From Achromobacter anxifer (GTDB lineage: Bacteria; Pseudomonadota; Gammaproteobacteria; Burkholderiales; Burkholderiaceae_B): DNA of 64,000 nucleotides. The position numbers were made by a program, and so were the translations under genes. Where the stretch lies: contig NZ_CAHLAR010000004.1 of the NCBI RefSeq assembly GCF_903652925.1, positions 248,001 through 312,000 of the forward strand. Direction: 5' to 3'. Under the pieces are notes generated by a model. The model did not search any database. It was not told the origin of the DNA and saw nothing but the letters and a program-made list of their open reading frames with translations. This document shows, piece after piece, positions 51,237-59,856 of the stretch (position 1 is the first letter of the stretch; each line of letters starts with the position of its first letter).

Positions 51237-52706
51237 TTATTCACTCCGAGGTAATGCCATCCCGGGCCGCAGAACCTGGCCCGGGCGTTCGGCGCCGGTT
51301 CGTTTCCCGTCCCACACCTGCTTGCCATTGACCCAAACCGCATGGATGCCCTGGCTTGCCTGAATGGGAGCTGAAAAAGTGGCCACATCTGTCACCGTGG
51401 CGGGATCGAACAGCACCAGGTCAGCATGATACCCCTCCTGCAACAGGCCGCGCTCGGCGATGCCGTATTGGTCCGCTGCGAGGCCGGTCATTTTGTGGAT
51501 CGCGGCCTCCAGCGTCAGCAGCTGTTGTTCGCGCACCATGGCGCGCAGCACATTGGTGAAAGTGCCCCATTGGCGCGGATGCGGATGCGGGTCGAAGGGC
51601 AGACCGTCGGAGCCCACCATCGTCAGCGGGTGCGAGAAGATGCGGCCCACGTCGGCCGGGTCCATCAGAAAATAGATGGCGCCGGCGGGCGCCAGACGGG
51701 CAACGGCGGCCTCGTCGTCCAGGCCCAGTTCGGCCATGACCTCGCCGAAGTCGCGGCCGGTGGCTTCGGGGTAGCCCTTGGACCAGGTGATCATCGTGCG
51801 GCTGGCGAGCCGCGCGCGGTCCAGCCGCAGCATGGTGGAGGTGGCCGGGTAGGGATGGCAGTCCAGGCACACCGGCTGCGTGGCGGCGGCGCGACTGATC
51901 AGATCCAGCGTTTCGCGGCTGCGGCCATGATTGCGTTCGCCCGCCAGCTTGTGGTGCGAGAACACCACGCGGCAATCGAGCTCGCGCCCGATCAGCAAGG
52001 CCTCTTCCATGGCGGGAACGATGTGGTCGGCCTCGTCGCGCAGGTGGGTGGCGTAGACGCCGGAACGGCCGCGCAGCGGCGCGCAGACCTCGACGATCTC
52101 GTCGGTGGGCGCGGCGCTGGCCGGCGGATAGAAGGTGCCGGTGGAGACGCCGAAGGCGCCCGCGTCCAGCGCTTCCTGCAGCAAGTCGCGCATGGCGGCG
52201 CGTTCGCCGGCATCGGCCGCCCGCGAGGTGTCGTCCATGACGGCCACGCGCAGCGTGGTGTGGCCGACCAGCGGGACCACGTTGACGGCGGCGGGCGTGG
52301 CGCGCAGCGCGTCCAGCCAGGCGCGGAACGTATCGAAGCGGAACAGTTCGGCGGGGCCCAGCAGGTCCAGCGGCTGGGGTATCGCCGTGCCGGCCAGCGG
52401 CGCGAGGCTGATTCCGCAGTTGCCGGTGACCACCGTGGTGATGCCCTGCGAGACCTTGGGCAGCATCTCGGGGTGGGCCAGCAGATAGCCGTCGTCGTGG
52501 GTATGCGAATCGATGAAGCCGGGCGCCAGCGCCAGGCCGCGGGCGTCGATGACGGGCGCGCCCGTGGGGTGGGCGACCGCGCCCACCGCGGCGATGCGCC
52601 CGTCGCGCACCGCCAGATCGCCTTGGCGGGCGGGGCCGCCCGTGCCGTCCACGAGCGTGGCGCCCGCCACGATGAAGTCTGCTTGCAGCATGCTCGCGCC
52701 CATCAT
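51237..52706 (-). CDS. N-acyl-D-amino-acid deacylase (D-aminoacylase)
   Basis: 489 residues from the Met at 52706, which overlaps the stop of the upstream Bug gene (TAATG); Met at 52703 or 52691 is also possible. Amidohydrolase fold: DGTGGPARQGDLAVRDGRIAAVG, metal ligands in FIDSHTHDDGYL, VFSHHKLAG, CLDCHPYPA (with the zinc-ligand Cys), VGSDGLPFDPHPHPRQWGTF. Releases D-amino acids from N-acyl forms. The next gene encodes a racemase, which would make the L-form available to metabolism. Confidence 0.92.
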   Translation of the reverse strand: MMGASMLQADFIVAGATLVDGTGGPARQGDLAVRDGRIAAVGAVAHPTGAPVIDARGLALAPGFIDSHTHDDGYLLAHPEMLPKVSQGITTVVTGNCGISLAPLAGTAIPQPLDLLGPAELFRFDTFRAWLDALRATPAAVNVVPLVGHTTLRVAVMDDTSRAADAGERAAMRDLLQEALDAGAFGVSTGTFYPPASAAPTDEIVEVCAPLRGRSGVYATHLRDEADHIVPAMEEALLIGRELDCRVVFSHHKLAGERNHGRSRETLDLISRAAATQPVCLDCHPYPATSTMLRLDRARLASRTMITWSKGYPEATGRDFGEVMAELGLDDEAAVARLAPAGAIYFLMDPADVGRIFSHPLTMVGSDGLPFDPHPHPRQWGTFTNVLRAMVREQQLLTLEAAIHKMTGLAADQYGIAERGLLQEGYHADLVLFDPATVTDVATFSAPIQASQGIHAVWVNGKQVWDGKRTGAERPGQVLRPGMALPRSE

Positions 52707-53683
52707 TAATCGAGCTTCTCGATGCCGGCGGCGTCGATGATCTGTTGCCACTTGGCGGTTTCGCGGTCGATCAGCTGCTTGAATTCAGCCGGCGAGCCGG
52801 TCGCGGGCTCCGCACCCAGCGTGGCCAGGCCGGTGCGCACCTCGGGCGCTTGCAGCGCCTTCTGGATGGCGGCGTTCAGCGTGGCGACCACATCGGCGGG
52901 CGTGCCCTTGGGCGCCACCACGCCGCCCCAGGCGACGGTCTCGTAGCCCTTCAGGCCGGCCTCGTCCAGCGTCGGCACGTCGGGCATCAGCGCCAGGCGC
53001 TTCAGGCTGCTGACGCCGATGGCGCGGACCTTGCCGCTCTTGACCAGCGGGGTCGCCTCCGAGGTGTTGACGAACAGGTAGTCCAGGCGGCCGCCCAGCA
53101 GGTCCTGGATCGCGGCGGGGCCACCGTTGTAGGGGATGAACATGACGTTCACCTTGGCCATGCTCTTGAACAGTTCGCCTCCCATGTGGCCGGTGGTGCC
53201 CACGCCGGAGGCGCCGTAGGACAGGCGGCCGGGTTCCTTGCGGGCGCGGTCGATCAGGTCCTGCACGCTCTTGATCGGCGAGTCGGCGGGCACGATCAGG
53301 GCGTTGTACAGGTCGAACAGATGGGCGACCGGGGTCAGGTCCTGGTCCACGTCGTACGGCAGGCGCTTGAACAGCGAACGGTTCACGGCCAAGGTGTTGA
53401 TGTTGCCGTAGCCCACGGTATAGCCGTCGGGCGCGGCGCGCTTGACCAGCGCGATGCCGATGTTGCCGGCCGCGCCGGGACGGTTCTCGACCACCACCGT
53501 GGCGCCGGTGTCGCGCGCCAACTGGGTGGTAATCAGGCGCGACAGCACGTCGGGCGAGCCGCCGGCGGCGGACGGCACCACGAAGGTGATGGGCTTGTCG
53601 GGATAGGCGCCGGCAGTGGCGGTGGCCGACAGGACGGCGCCTAGCGCCAGTGCGGAAAGGCCGCGGAAGAGTGTGGTGCGCAT
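52706..53683 (-). CDS. Bug-type tripartite tricarboxylate receptor (TctC family)
   Basis: 325 residues. Signal peptide ending SATATAGA, then YPDKPITFVVPSAAGGSPDVLSRL, VVVENRPGAAGNIG, DGYTVGYGN, GVGTTGHMGGELFK and the GGRLDYLFVNTSEATPLVKSGK region. First gene of a Bug/D-aminoacylase/racemase operon and divergent from a LysR gene, so it probably binds the N-acyl-D-amino acid or a product. No TctAB genes. Confidence 0.93.
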   Translation of the reverse strand: MRTTLFRGLSALALGAVLSATATAGAYPDKPITFVVPSAAGGSPDVLSRLITTQLARDTGATVVVENRPGAAGNIGIALVKRAAPDGYTVGYGNINTLAVNRSLFKRLPYDVDQDLTPVAHLFDLYNALIVPADSPIKSVQDLIDRARKEPGRLSYGASGVGTTGHMGGELFKSMAKVNVMFIPYNGGPAAIQDLLGGRLDYLFVNTSEATPLVKSGKVRAIGVSSLKRLALMPDVPTLDEAGLKGYETVAWGGVVAPKGTPADVVATLNAAIQKALQAPEVRTGLATLGAEPATGSPAEFKQLIDRETAKWQQIIDAAGIEKLD

Positions 53684-53817
53684 GTTGGATTTCCCCTTGG
53701 TTTTGTCGTGTTGAGGCGGGCAGGTTACACCTCGCGCCGCCCTGCGCCCTCATCGAAAAATGTCGAAAACCTATAATCCCGCGTTATCGGTTTAGGGCAC
53801 ACGGGACAGGGGAAAAG

Positions 53818-54789
53818 ATGGATGAGCATGCCTATGCGGACGAGGTCGGGCCCAGTGCCGGACGACCTTTGAACCTGCGCCAGATAGAGGTGTTCCGGGC
53901 CATCATGATGGCCGGATCGATCAGCGGCGCCGGACGCATGCTGCACGTGTCACAGCCGGCGGTCAGCCGGGTGCTGGCGCTGACCGAGAGCCGCCTGGGC
54001 TACAAGTTGTTCGAACGCGTCAAGAGCCGCCTGTCGCCGACCGCCGAGGCGCGGCGTCTGTACGCCGAGGTCGAGCAGGTGTACGGCGGCATTCAGCGCG
54101 TGAACGATCTGGCGGCCAGCCTGGGCCAGTCGGGCGCGGGCATGCTCAAGATCGTTGCCAGCGCCAGCTTCGGACAGCGCCTCATCCCCATGGCGCTGGA
54201 CCGCTTTCGCGGCCGCAACGCGGATGCGCGCGTCGATTACCGCAGCGTGACCTTCGACGAGCTGGCGGCCTACTTTTTGTCGGGCCAGGCTGACATAGGC
54301 ATTTCCATGCAGCCTCCCGATCATCCGAATCTGACCTCGTTGCGGCTGGCGCAGGTGCCGGTGATCTGCGCGCTGCCCGCCGGCCATCCGCTGGCGGCGC
54401 GCGAGGTGTTGCGGCCGGAGGATTTTTCGACGGCAACATGGATTGGCTATCCGCGCGACACGCCGCTGGCGCGAGCGCTCAAGCCTTTTTTCGGGGAAGG
54501 CCCGGCATGCGCGGCGGCCATCGAGGTGCATTCGCCGGTGACCGCCTGTTCCTTCGTGCAGCAGGGGCTGGGGCCGGCGCTGGTGGACGCCTGGTGCGTC
54601 ACGCCCGACCAGGCCGCGCACATGGCGCTGCGTCCGATATGGCCGCGGGCCAGCGTGGACATCTGGGCCACGCATTCCAATCTGAGTGCGCCGCCCTTGC
54701 TGGCGCGGCGTTTCCTGGCGGCGGTCAAGAAGACGCTGGAAGAGGGCGCGCCGCCCGATCTGGCGTACGCGCCCGGCGCTGCCGGTTGA
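53818..54789 (+). CDS. LysR-family transcriptional regulator
   Basis: 323 residues from the ATG at 53818 (AGGGGAAAAG upstream). A polar leader of about 18 residues precedes the winged helix NLRQIEVFRAIMMAGSISGAGRMLHVSQPAVSRVLALTESRLG, a form seen in regulators of amino acid and opine use. Effector domain follows. Divergent from the Bug/D-aminoacylase/racemase operon across 134 bases; the predicted regulator of that operon. Confidence 0.93.
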   Translation: MDEHAYADEVGPSAGRPLNLRQIEVFRAIMMAGSISGAGRMLHVSQPAVSRVLALTESRLGYKLFERVKSRLSPTAEARRLYAEVEQVYGGIQRVNDLAASLGQSGAGMLKIVASASFGQRLIPMALDRFRGRNADARVDYRSVTFDELAAYFLSGQADIGISMQPPDHPNLTSLRLAQVPVICALPAGHPLAAREVLRPEDFSTATWIGYPRDTPLARALKPFFGEGPACAAAIEVHSPVTACSFVQQGLGPALVDAWCVTPDQAAHMALRPIWPRASVDIWATHSNLSAPPLLARRFLAAVKKTLEEGAPPDLAYAPGAAG

Positions 54790-54791
54790 GT

Positions 54792-54819
54792 AAGGGCTGC
54801 CGCGTGCGCGCCAGCCCTT
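54792..54819. terminator. Hairpin between convergent LysR and GST genes
   Basis: AAGGGCTG (54792-54799) and CAGCCCTT (54812-54819), 8-bp stem, 12-base loop, no clear T-run. Possibly a bidirectional terminator. Confidence 0.35.
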
Positions 54820-54825
54820 GTGGCC

Positions 54826-55437
54826 TTACAGGCCTTCGGCCTTGAGCGCAGCCTGCACGCCCTTGTCGGCTTCCATGCGCTTGAAGAAAGCGGCCAGGTT
54901 GTCGAGCCCGGACAGGTTCACTTCCTTGGCATGGGCCCAGCGCAGCACCACGTACAGGTAGGCGTCGGCGATGGAGGGCGCGTTGCCCGTCAGGTAGGGC
55001 TTGCCGGCCAGTTGGCCGTCCAGCTGCGCGAACAGCTTGGTCAGCAGCGCGGATGCCGAGGCGGCCAATTCCTTCTGCGCGGCTTCGTCGCTCACGAAGC
55101 GCGACGCGCCGAAGATCATCGAGAAGGTCTTGTGGATGTCGGAGTTGATGAAACCGAGCCAGCGGCGCACTTCGGCGCGCGAACGGGGCGAGCCATCGCC
55201 CAGCAGCTTCAGTTCCGGCGCGTGTTCAGCCAGGTATTCCAGGATGGCCGCGTTCTGCGTAACGGTCCAATCGCCATCGGCCAGCGCGGGCACGGCGCCC
55301 AGCGGGTTGACCTTCAGAAACTCCGCGCCCTTGAGCTCGTCGCGGCTGAGCTTGTGCGTTTCATAGGGTTTGCCGATCCACTCCAGAACGATGTGGGAGG
55401 CGAGCGAGCACGCGCCGGGCATGTAGTACAGTTTCAT
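54826..55437 (-). CDS. Beta-class glutathione S-transferase
   Basis: 203 residues. MKLYYMPGACSLASHIVL closely matches E. coli GstA in memory, with the beta-class catalytic Cys at residue 10. NPLGAVPAL (cis-Pro region that binds glutathione) and TQNAAILEYLA complete the thioredoxin-like domain; the all-helical C-domain contains the SIADAYLYVVLRWA N-capping segment. RBS CAGGAG upstream. Cytoplasmic, detoxification or thiol chemistry. Confidence 0.93.
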   Translation of the reverse strand: MKLYYMPGACSLASHIVLEWIGKPYETHKLSRDELKGAEFLKVNPLGAVPALADGDWTVTQNAAILEYLAEHAPELKLLGDGSPRSRAEVRRWLGFINSDIHKTFSMIFGASRFVSDEAAQKELAASASALLTKLFAQLDGQLAGKPYLTGNAPSIADAYLYVVLRWAHAKEVNLSGLDNLAAFFKRMEADKGVQAALKAEGL

Positions 55438-55517
55438 GTGATGGGGTCTCCTGAGAGGAAGGACGGGGATCTCCGTTCCCGCCCGCTATGGTACGCCACC
55501 CGCTGCCGGAGATGCCC

Positions 55518-56672
55518 ATGCCGTCACGCCCCGCCGCGAGCACGCGCGCGCTGTTCCTGTCGTTCAGTCTTTCCTTGGCGCTGGCCGCGTCCGCGCAGCC
55601 CGGCCCCGAACCCGCAACGGTCCCGGCCCGCGTCACGGCGGTGGTGGGCGGCCTGAATCATCCCTGGGCCATGGCCTTTCTGCCCGAAGGCGGCGTGCTG
55701 ATCACCGAGCGCCCCGGCAACCTGCGGCTGCTGCGCATCCCCGGCGGATTGTCCAAGCCCCTGGCCGGCGTGCCCAAGGTGGCGGCGCAGGGCCAGGGCG
55801 GCTTGCTGGACGTGGCGCTGTCGCCCGATTTCGCCTCCGACCGTTATGTCTATCTTTCGTACGCCGAAGCCGATGGCGGCAAGAGCGGCACCGCCGTGGG
55901 CCGCGGCCGCCTGTCCGCCGACGGCAGCGCGCTGGAGGATTTCCGCGTGCTGTTCCGGCAGGAACCCAAGCTGTCCTCCGGCCTGCATTACGGATCGCGG
56001 CTGGTGTTCGACGGCAAGGGCTATCTGTACATCTCGCTGGGCGAGAACAACCAGCGGTCCACCGCGCAAGACCTGGACAAGCTGCAAGGCAAGGTCGTGC
56101 GGCTGAAGGCCGACGGTTCGGTGCCGCCCGACAATCCCTTCGTGGGCCGGGCCGGCGCGCGGCCGGAAATCTGGTCCTACGGGCACCGCAATCCTCAGGG
56201 CATGGCACTCAATCCGCGGACCGGCCAGTTGTGGGAGAACGAGCACGGCCCGCGCGGCGGCGACGAAATCAATCTGATCCAGCCGGGCAAGAACTATGGC
56301 TGGCCGCTGGCGACCCACGGCATCAACTATTCGGGCCAGCCCATACCCGAAGCCAAGGGCACGGACCTGCCCGGCATGGAGCCGCCCTTGTTCTGGTGGC
56401 CGAAGTCGCCCGCCATCAGCGGCATGGCCTTCTATGATGCGAACCGCTTTCCGGCCTGGCGCAATTCATTGTTCATCGGCGCGCTGGCCAACCAGAACCT
56501 GATCCGCCTGACCTTGGACGGCGACCGCGTGGTGGCCCAGGAATGGCTGCTGGCAGATCGCAAGCAGCGGATACGCGACGTGCGGCAAGGGCCGGACGGC
56601 TATATGTACGTGTTGACCGATGCCTCGCCCGGCGAGCTGTTGCGCCTGGCGCCGGCGGAATCCGGAGGATGA
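55518..56672 (+). CDS. PQQ-dependent aldose sugar dehydrogenase, YliI-like
   Basis: 384 residues from the ATG at 55518 (GGAG 6 bases upstream). Signal peptide ending ALAASAQ. Six-bladed beta-propeller glucose/sorbosone dehydrogenase: GGLNHPWAMAFLPEGGVLITERPGNL, GQGGLLDVALSPDF, SGLHYGSRLVFDGKGYLYISLGE, YGHRNPQGMALNP, WENEHGPRGGDEINLI and NYGWPLATHGINYSG, with His and Arg residues placed as in E. coli YliI/Asd. Periplasmic oxidation of aldose sugars with PQQ. No pqq synthesis genes lie nearby. Confidence 0.92.
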   Translation: MPSRPAASTRALFLSFSLSLALAASAQPGPEPATVPARVTAVVGGLNHPWAMAFLPEGGVLITERPGNLRLLRIPGGLSKPLAGVPKVAAQGQGGLLDVALSPDFASDRYVYLSYAEADGGKSGTAVGRGRLSADGSALEDFRVLFRQEPKLSSGLHYGSRLVFDGKGYLYISLGENNQRSTAQDLDKLQGKVVRLKADGSVPPDNPFVGRAGARPEIWSYGHRNPQGMALNPRTGQLWENEHGPRGGDEINLIQPGKNYGWPLATHGINYSGQPIPEAKGTDLPGMEPPLFWWPKSPAISGMAFYDANRFPAWRNSLFIGALANQNLIRLTLDGDRVVAQEWLLADRKQRIRDVRQGPDGYMYVLTDASPGELLRLAPAESGG

Positions 56673-56677
56673 ACGCC

Positions 56678-57316
56678 ATGAAACCGTATGAGCTGATCGG
56701 GTCCGCGGGTTGCGGATCCGCCATCGTCGAGATGGCGCTGGTGCTGGCCAACGTGCCGCATACGCTGACGGATCTGCCTTACCTCAAGCCTTGCGCCGAG
56801 CGCGACCGCCTGCTGCAGTTGAATCCGCTGGGACAGGTGCCCACGCTGATCCTGCCGGACGGCGAGGTCATGACGGAGAGCGCCGCCATGATCCTGCACC
56901 TGAACGACGTGGCGCCGCAGGCCGGGCTGGCGCCCGCCGCCGACAAGCCGGAGCGCGCGCGCTTTCTCAATCTGCTGATCCGCCTGGTGGCGGCCATCTA
57001 TCCCACGTTCACCTATGGCGACAATACGCCGCAGTGGACCACGGAAGGACGGGCCGCCGATCTGTTGCGGGAACGGGTGCACACGCGGCGGGCGGATCTT
57101 TGGCAAGAACTGGAGCGCCAGGCCGGCGCGCCGCACATGCTGGGCCGGCGGTTTTCGGCGCTGGACCTGTATGTGACCGTGATGACACGCTGGCGTCCGG
57201 GGCCGGCCTGGTTCGCTGCCGAATGTCCGGCCCTGACGGCCGTGGCGCGCGAAGGCGCGCTGGAGCCCAACGTGGCGCGGGTGCTGCGGCGGCACTTCCC
57301 GCCGCCCACGGAGTAG
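56678..57316 (+). CDS. Glutathione S-transferase-like protein
   Basis: 212 residues from the ATG at 56678 (GGAGGA at 56664-56669); an ATG at 56669 overlapping the previous stop is the alternative. Thioredoxin-like N-domain with GSAGCGSAIVEMALVLANV, NPLGQVPTLILPDG and TESAAMILHLND, then a helical C-domain with FSALDLYVTVMTRW. It has a Cys (GCGS) in the position of the catalytic residue. Substrate unknown. Coupled to the sugar dehydrogenase gene. Confidence 0.9.
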   Translation: MKPYELIGSAGCGSAIVEMALVLANVPHTLTDLPYLKPCAERDRLLQLNPLGQVPTLILPDGEVMTESAAMILHLNDVAPQAGLAPAADKPERARFLNLLIRLVAAIYPTFTYGDNTPQWTTEGRAADLLRERVHTRRADLWQELERQAGAPHMLGRRFSALDLYVTVMTRWRPGPAWFAAECPALTAVAREGALEPNVARVLRRHFPPPTE

Positions 57317-57323
57317 CGCGCCG

Positions 57324-58238
57324 TCAGCGCTTGGCGGACTTGCGCGTTCTGGCTTTGGCCCGCGCTTCGCGCACCGCGATGTAGACGCCGCTGCCGGCGA
57401 TGAACAGGGCGCCCAGATAGGCGTAGGCGTCAGGCGTCTCGCGCCAGAAGATCCAGCCAAGGATCGTGGCCCAGATCAGTCCGGTGTAGTCGAAGGGCGC
57501 CACCACCGAGGCGGGCCCGATGCGGAACCCTTGCGTGATCAGCGCCAGCCCCAGCGTGCTGAACAGCGCTACCGCGCCGAAGTAAGGCAGATCCGCGATT
57601 GCCGGATCTTCCCAGACCAGGGGCAGGGCGACCGCGCTGCATACCAGCTGGCCCAGCACAATGTAGAGCGTGGTGGTCAGCATGCCTTCGTTGCGGTTGA
57701 TGCCGCGGGCCGTGATCATCATCACCCCGTAGAGCAGGGCGGTGATCAGGGGCAGGAGGGTCGCAGCCTGGAAGGTTGCGGCGCCAGGCCGGACCACGAT
57801 CAGCACGCCCGCAAAACCGGCCAGCACGGCCAGCCAGCGCTTGGCATCCACGCGCTCCTTCAGGACCAGCACGGACAGCGCGGTCACGAACAGCGGCGCC
57901 GCGAAGGCGATAGCGGTGGCCTCGGCCAGCGGCAACGAACGCAGGCCCAAATAGAAACAGTAGGCCGACACCACGTTGATGGCGCCGCGCGTCAGGTGCA
58001 GGCCGGGATGGGCGGTGCGCAGCACCCGGCGTCCGCCCAGCCACAGCGCCAGCGCGGTGACGAAGGGCAGCGCGATCAGGGCGCGCAGGAACAGGATCTG
58101 CAGCGGGTTGTAGTGGGCGCCCAGCCACTTGGCGTTGGCGTCGCTCAAGGTCAGGAAAAAGATGCCCCCCACCACGCAGGCGATGCCTGCGGCGGCGGAT
58201 TGGGTTTGGGTGGCGGGCAATGCGGAGGAGGTGGACAT
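57324..58238 (-). CDS. EamA-family DMT superfamily transporter
   Basis: 304 residues, ten predicted membrane segments in two EamA repeats (first repeat to about residue 145). WLGAHYNPLQILFLRALIALPFV, PLAEATAIAFAAPLFVTALSVLVLKERVDAKRW and the C-terminal ASVVAPFDYTGLIWATILGWIFWRETPDAY are characteristic of the RhaT/EamA type. A Lys/Arg-rich tail ends the protein. Probable metabolite exporter; substrate unknown. Confidence 0.92.
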   Translation of the reverse strand: MSTSSALPATQTQSAAAGIACVVGGIFFLTLSDANAKWLGAHYNPLQILFLRALIALPFVTALALWLGGRRVLRTAHPGLHLTRGAINVVSAYCFYLGLRSLPLAEATAIAFAAPLFVTALSVLVLKERVDAKRWLAVLAGFAGVLIVVRPGAATFQAATLLPLITALLYGVMMITARGINRNEGMLTTTLYIVLGQLVCSAVALPLVWEDPAIADLPYFGAVALFSTLGLALITQGFRIGPASVVAPFDYTGLIWATILGWIFWRETPDAYAYLGALFIAGSGVYIAVREARAKARTRKSAKR

Positions 58239-58305
58239 CTACAGCCTGGAAAGTGGGCGGTTCCTGCCGCCGTGTGAGGATGAGGGAAAGAAGGCCGCGT
58301 GGCGT

Positions 58306-58683
58306 TCAGCCCTGGGCGCGATAGGCGGCCAGGGCGACCATGCCCCACGACGCCAGGAAGGCAACGCCGCCGAAGGGCGTGACGGCGCCCAGCCAGTGCG
58401 TGCCCGTCAGGGACAGTACATACAGGCTGCCGCAAAACAGCACGATGCCGACGAACATCACCACGCCGGCCGCGGAAAGTAGGGATGAACCATAGCGCGC
58501 GCCCAGCAGCGCGACGACGAACAGGCCCAGCGCGTGGATCAGGTGGTAGAGAACGCCGGTTTGCCAGACGGAAAGCAGCTCGGGCGTGAGCATGCGCTTG
58601 AGGCCATGGGCGCCGAAGGCGCCTGCGCCCACCGCCACCATGAGGTTCAACGCCGCGAGTATCGTGAGCTGCCGGTCCGTCAT
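58306..58683 (-). CDS. DUF423 family small membrane protein
   Basis: 125 residues, four membrane segments. LAALNLMVAVGAGAFGAHGLKR at the N-terminus and the later VVMFVGIVLFCGSLYVLSLTG and GAVTPFGGVAFLASW are the DUF423 pattern (E. coli YgdD type). No enzymatic motif; function unknown. No close neighbour on the same strand upstream. Confidence 0.92.
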   Translation of the reverse strand: MTDRQLTILAALNLMVAVGAGAFGAHGLKRMLTPELLSVWQTGVLYHLIHALGLFVVALLGARYGSSLLSAAGVVMFVGIVLFCGSLYVLSLTGTHWLGAVTPFGGVAFLASWGMVALAAYRAQG

Positions 58684-58793
58684 TGCCAGTCCTTACAAGT
58701 GTCTGATTTATCGTGTTACAGCCGCCTATGATATGCCCAAATCCGGCGCCGGCCCTGGACGCGGCGGCATGGGGACGGATCTTGTGATGGACA

Positions 58794-58826
58794 TTCCAAA
58801 TGGGATATCATGAATTCAATTTGGAA
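58794..58826 (+). promoter_or_regulatory. Inverted repeat operator candidate before the toxin-antitoxin pair
   Basis: TTCCAAAT (58794-58801) and ATTTGGAA (58819-58826) are perfect 8-base arms separated by 17 bases, about 50 bases upstream of the antitoxin start. Palindromic operators bound by the antitoxin are usual for Xre-RES systems. Confidence 0.6.
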
Positions 58827-58874
58827 ATGCCATGCGCCCAACAACAAGGGCGCGCCATCATGCAGGAGCTGGCC

Positions 58875-59342
58875 ATGAACATCGCCGTCGCCGAAAAATC
58901 CCCAACCAAGCGGCCGTCCCGCCATGCGGCGGCGCGCGCCAAGCAGCTGTTCCGCAGCCTGGTGGACAGCCCCCTGGTCGACATGGCGCGTGACGTGCGC
59001 CGCGGCCTGCCCGCCCAGATGGTGGACGACGCGGCGGATTACCTGCAGGTGTCCAAATCCGAGATCATGGCCATCACCGAGGTCAAGGCGGCATCGCTGT
59101 CGCGCTGGAGCCGCGAAGGCCACATGCTGCCGCTGGGCGAATCCGACCGCCTGGCCCGCGTGGCGCGGGTGGCGCGAGTGGCGCGCCAAGTGCTGGGCAG
59201 CGACGAGGAAGCGGTGGCCTGGCTGAACACCCCGGTGCCCGCGCTGGGCAACGTCAAGCCGCTGTCGCTGCTGACTTCCGACGCCAGCAGCCGCATCGTC
59301 GAAGACACGCTGGCGCGCGCGGCTGCCGGCGTCTACGCATGA
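58875..59342 (+). CDS. Type II antitoxin, Xre/MbcA/ParS family (DUF2384)
   Basis: 155 residues from the ATG at 58875, which has AGGAG 6 bases upstream; in-frame ATGs at 58860 and 58800 are weaker. Helical N-domain (LVDSPLVDMARDVRRGLPAQMVDDAADYLQVSKSEIMAI) and a C-terminal DUF2384/ParS toxin-binding region (VLGSDEEAVAWLNTPVPALGN). A stretch ARVARVARVARQ reflects a 9-base tandem repeat in the DNA. It overlaps the RES toxin gene (ATGA). Neutralises the toxin and probably represses the operon. Confidence 0.9.
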   Translation: MNIAVAEKSPTKRPSRHAAARAKQLFRSLVDSPLVDMARDVRRGLPAQMVDDAADYLQVSKSEIMAITEVKAASLSRWSREGHMLPLGESDRLARVARVARVARQVLGSDEEAVAWLNTPVPALGNVKPLSLLTSDASSRIVEDTLARAAAGVYA

Positions 59343-59854
59343 CGGACGACAGCGTTTCCATCTGGCGTATCGGCACGACAGCGGGCAAGTACCGCGCCGA
59401 CGACCTTAGCGGAGCCGGGGCGGCGGCCGTGGGCGGGCGCTACAACAGCCCCGGCACGCCGGTGGTGTATGCGTCGGCCAGCGTGGCGCTGGCGGTGCTG
59501 GAAACCGTGGTGCACTTCGCGGCCCGCGCATCCGAACAGGCCAACCGCTACCTGATCGAACTGGCCGTGCCGCGCGCCGTGCTCGAGGCCCGCCAGACCT
59601 TGAGCCTGACCCAGCTGCAGGAAGACTATCCCTTCTGGGACGCCGTGCCCTTCGCCGAAGCTTCGCAGGCCGTGGGCGACAACTGGGTGGAGTCCGGCGT
59701 GTCGGCGCTGCTGGAGCTGCCCAGCGCCATCGTGCCTTACCGGGGGGTGCCGGACGCCAATTTCCTTATCAATCCGGCGCACCCCGACGCCGAGAACATC
59801 GTGGTCGTGCGGCGCGAACGCTTCATCTACGATCCGCGCCTGCGGCCCGCCTGA
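59339..59854 (+). CDS. RES-domain NAD+-degrading toxin
   Basis: 171 residues. RES family: WRIG (conserved Arg), GGRYNSPGTPVVYAS, LETVVHF (conserved Glu), the PSAIVPYRG segment with the conserved Ser, then NFLINPAHPD. RES toxins such as MbcT deplete NAD+; function by family. Four-base overlap with the antitoxin gene confirms the pair. Confidence 0.92.
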   Translation: MTDDSVSIWRIGTTAGKYRADDLSGAGAAAVGGRYNSPGTPVVYASASVALAVLETVVHFAARASEQANRYLIELAVPRAVLEARQTLSLTQLQEDYPFWDAVPFAEASQAVGDNWVESGVSALLELPSAIVPYRGVPDANFLINPAHPDAENIVVVRRERFIYDPRLRPA

Positions 59855-59856
59855 AC

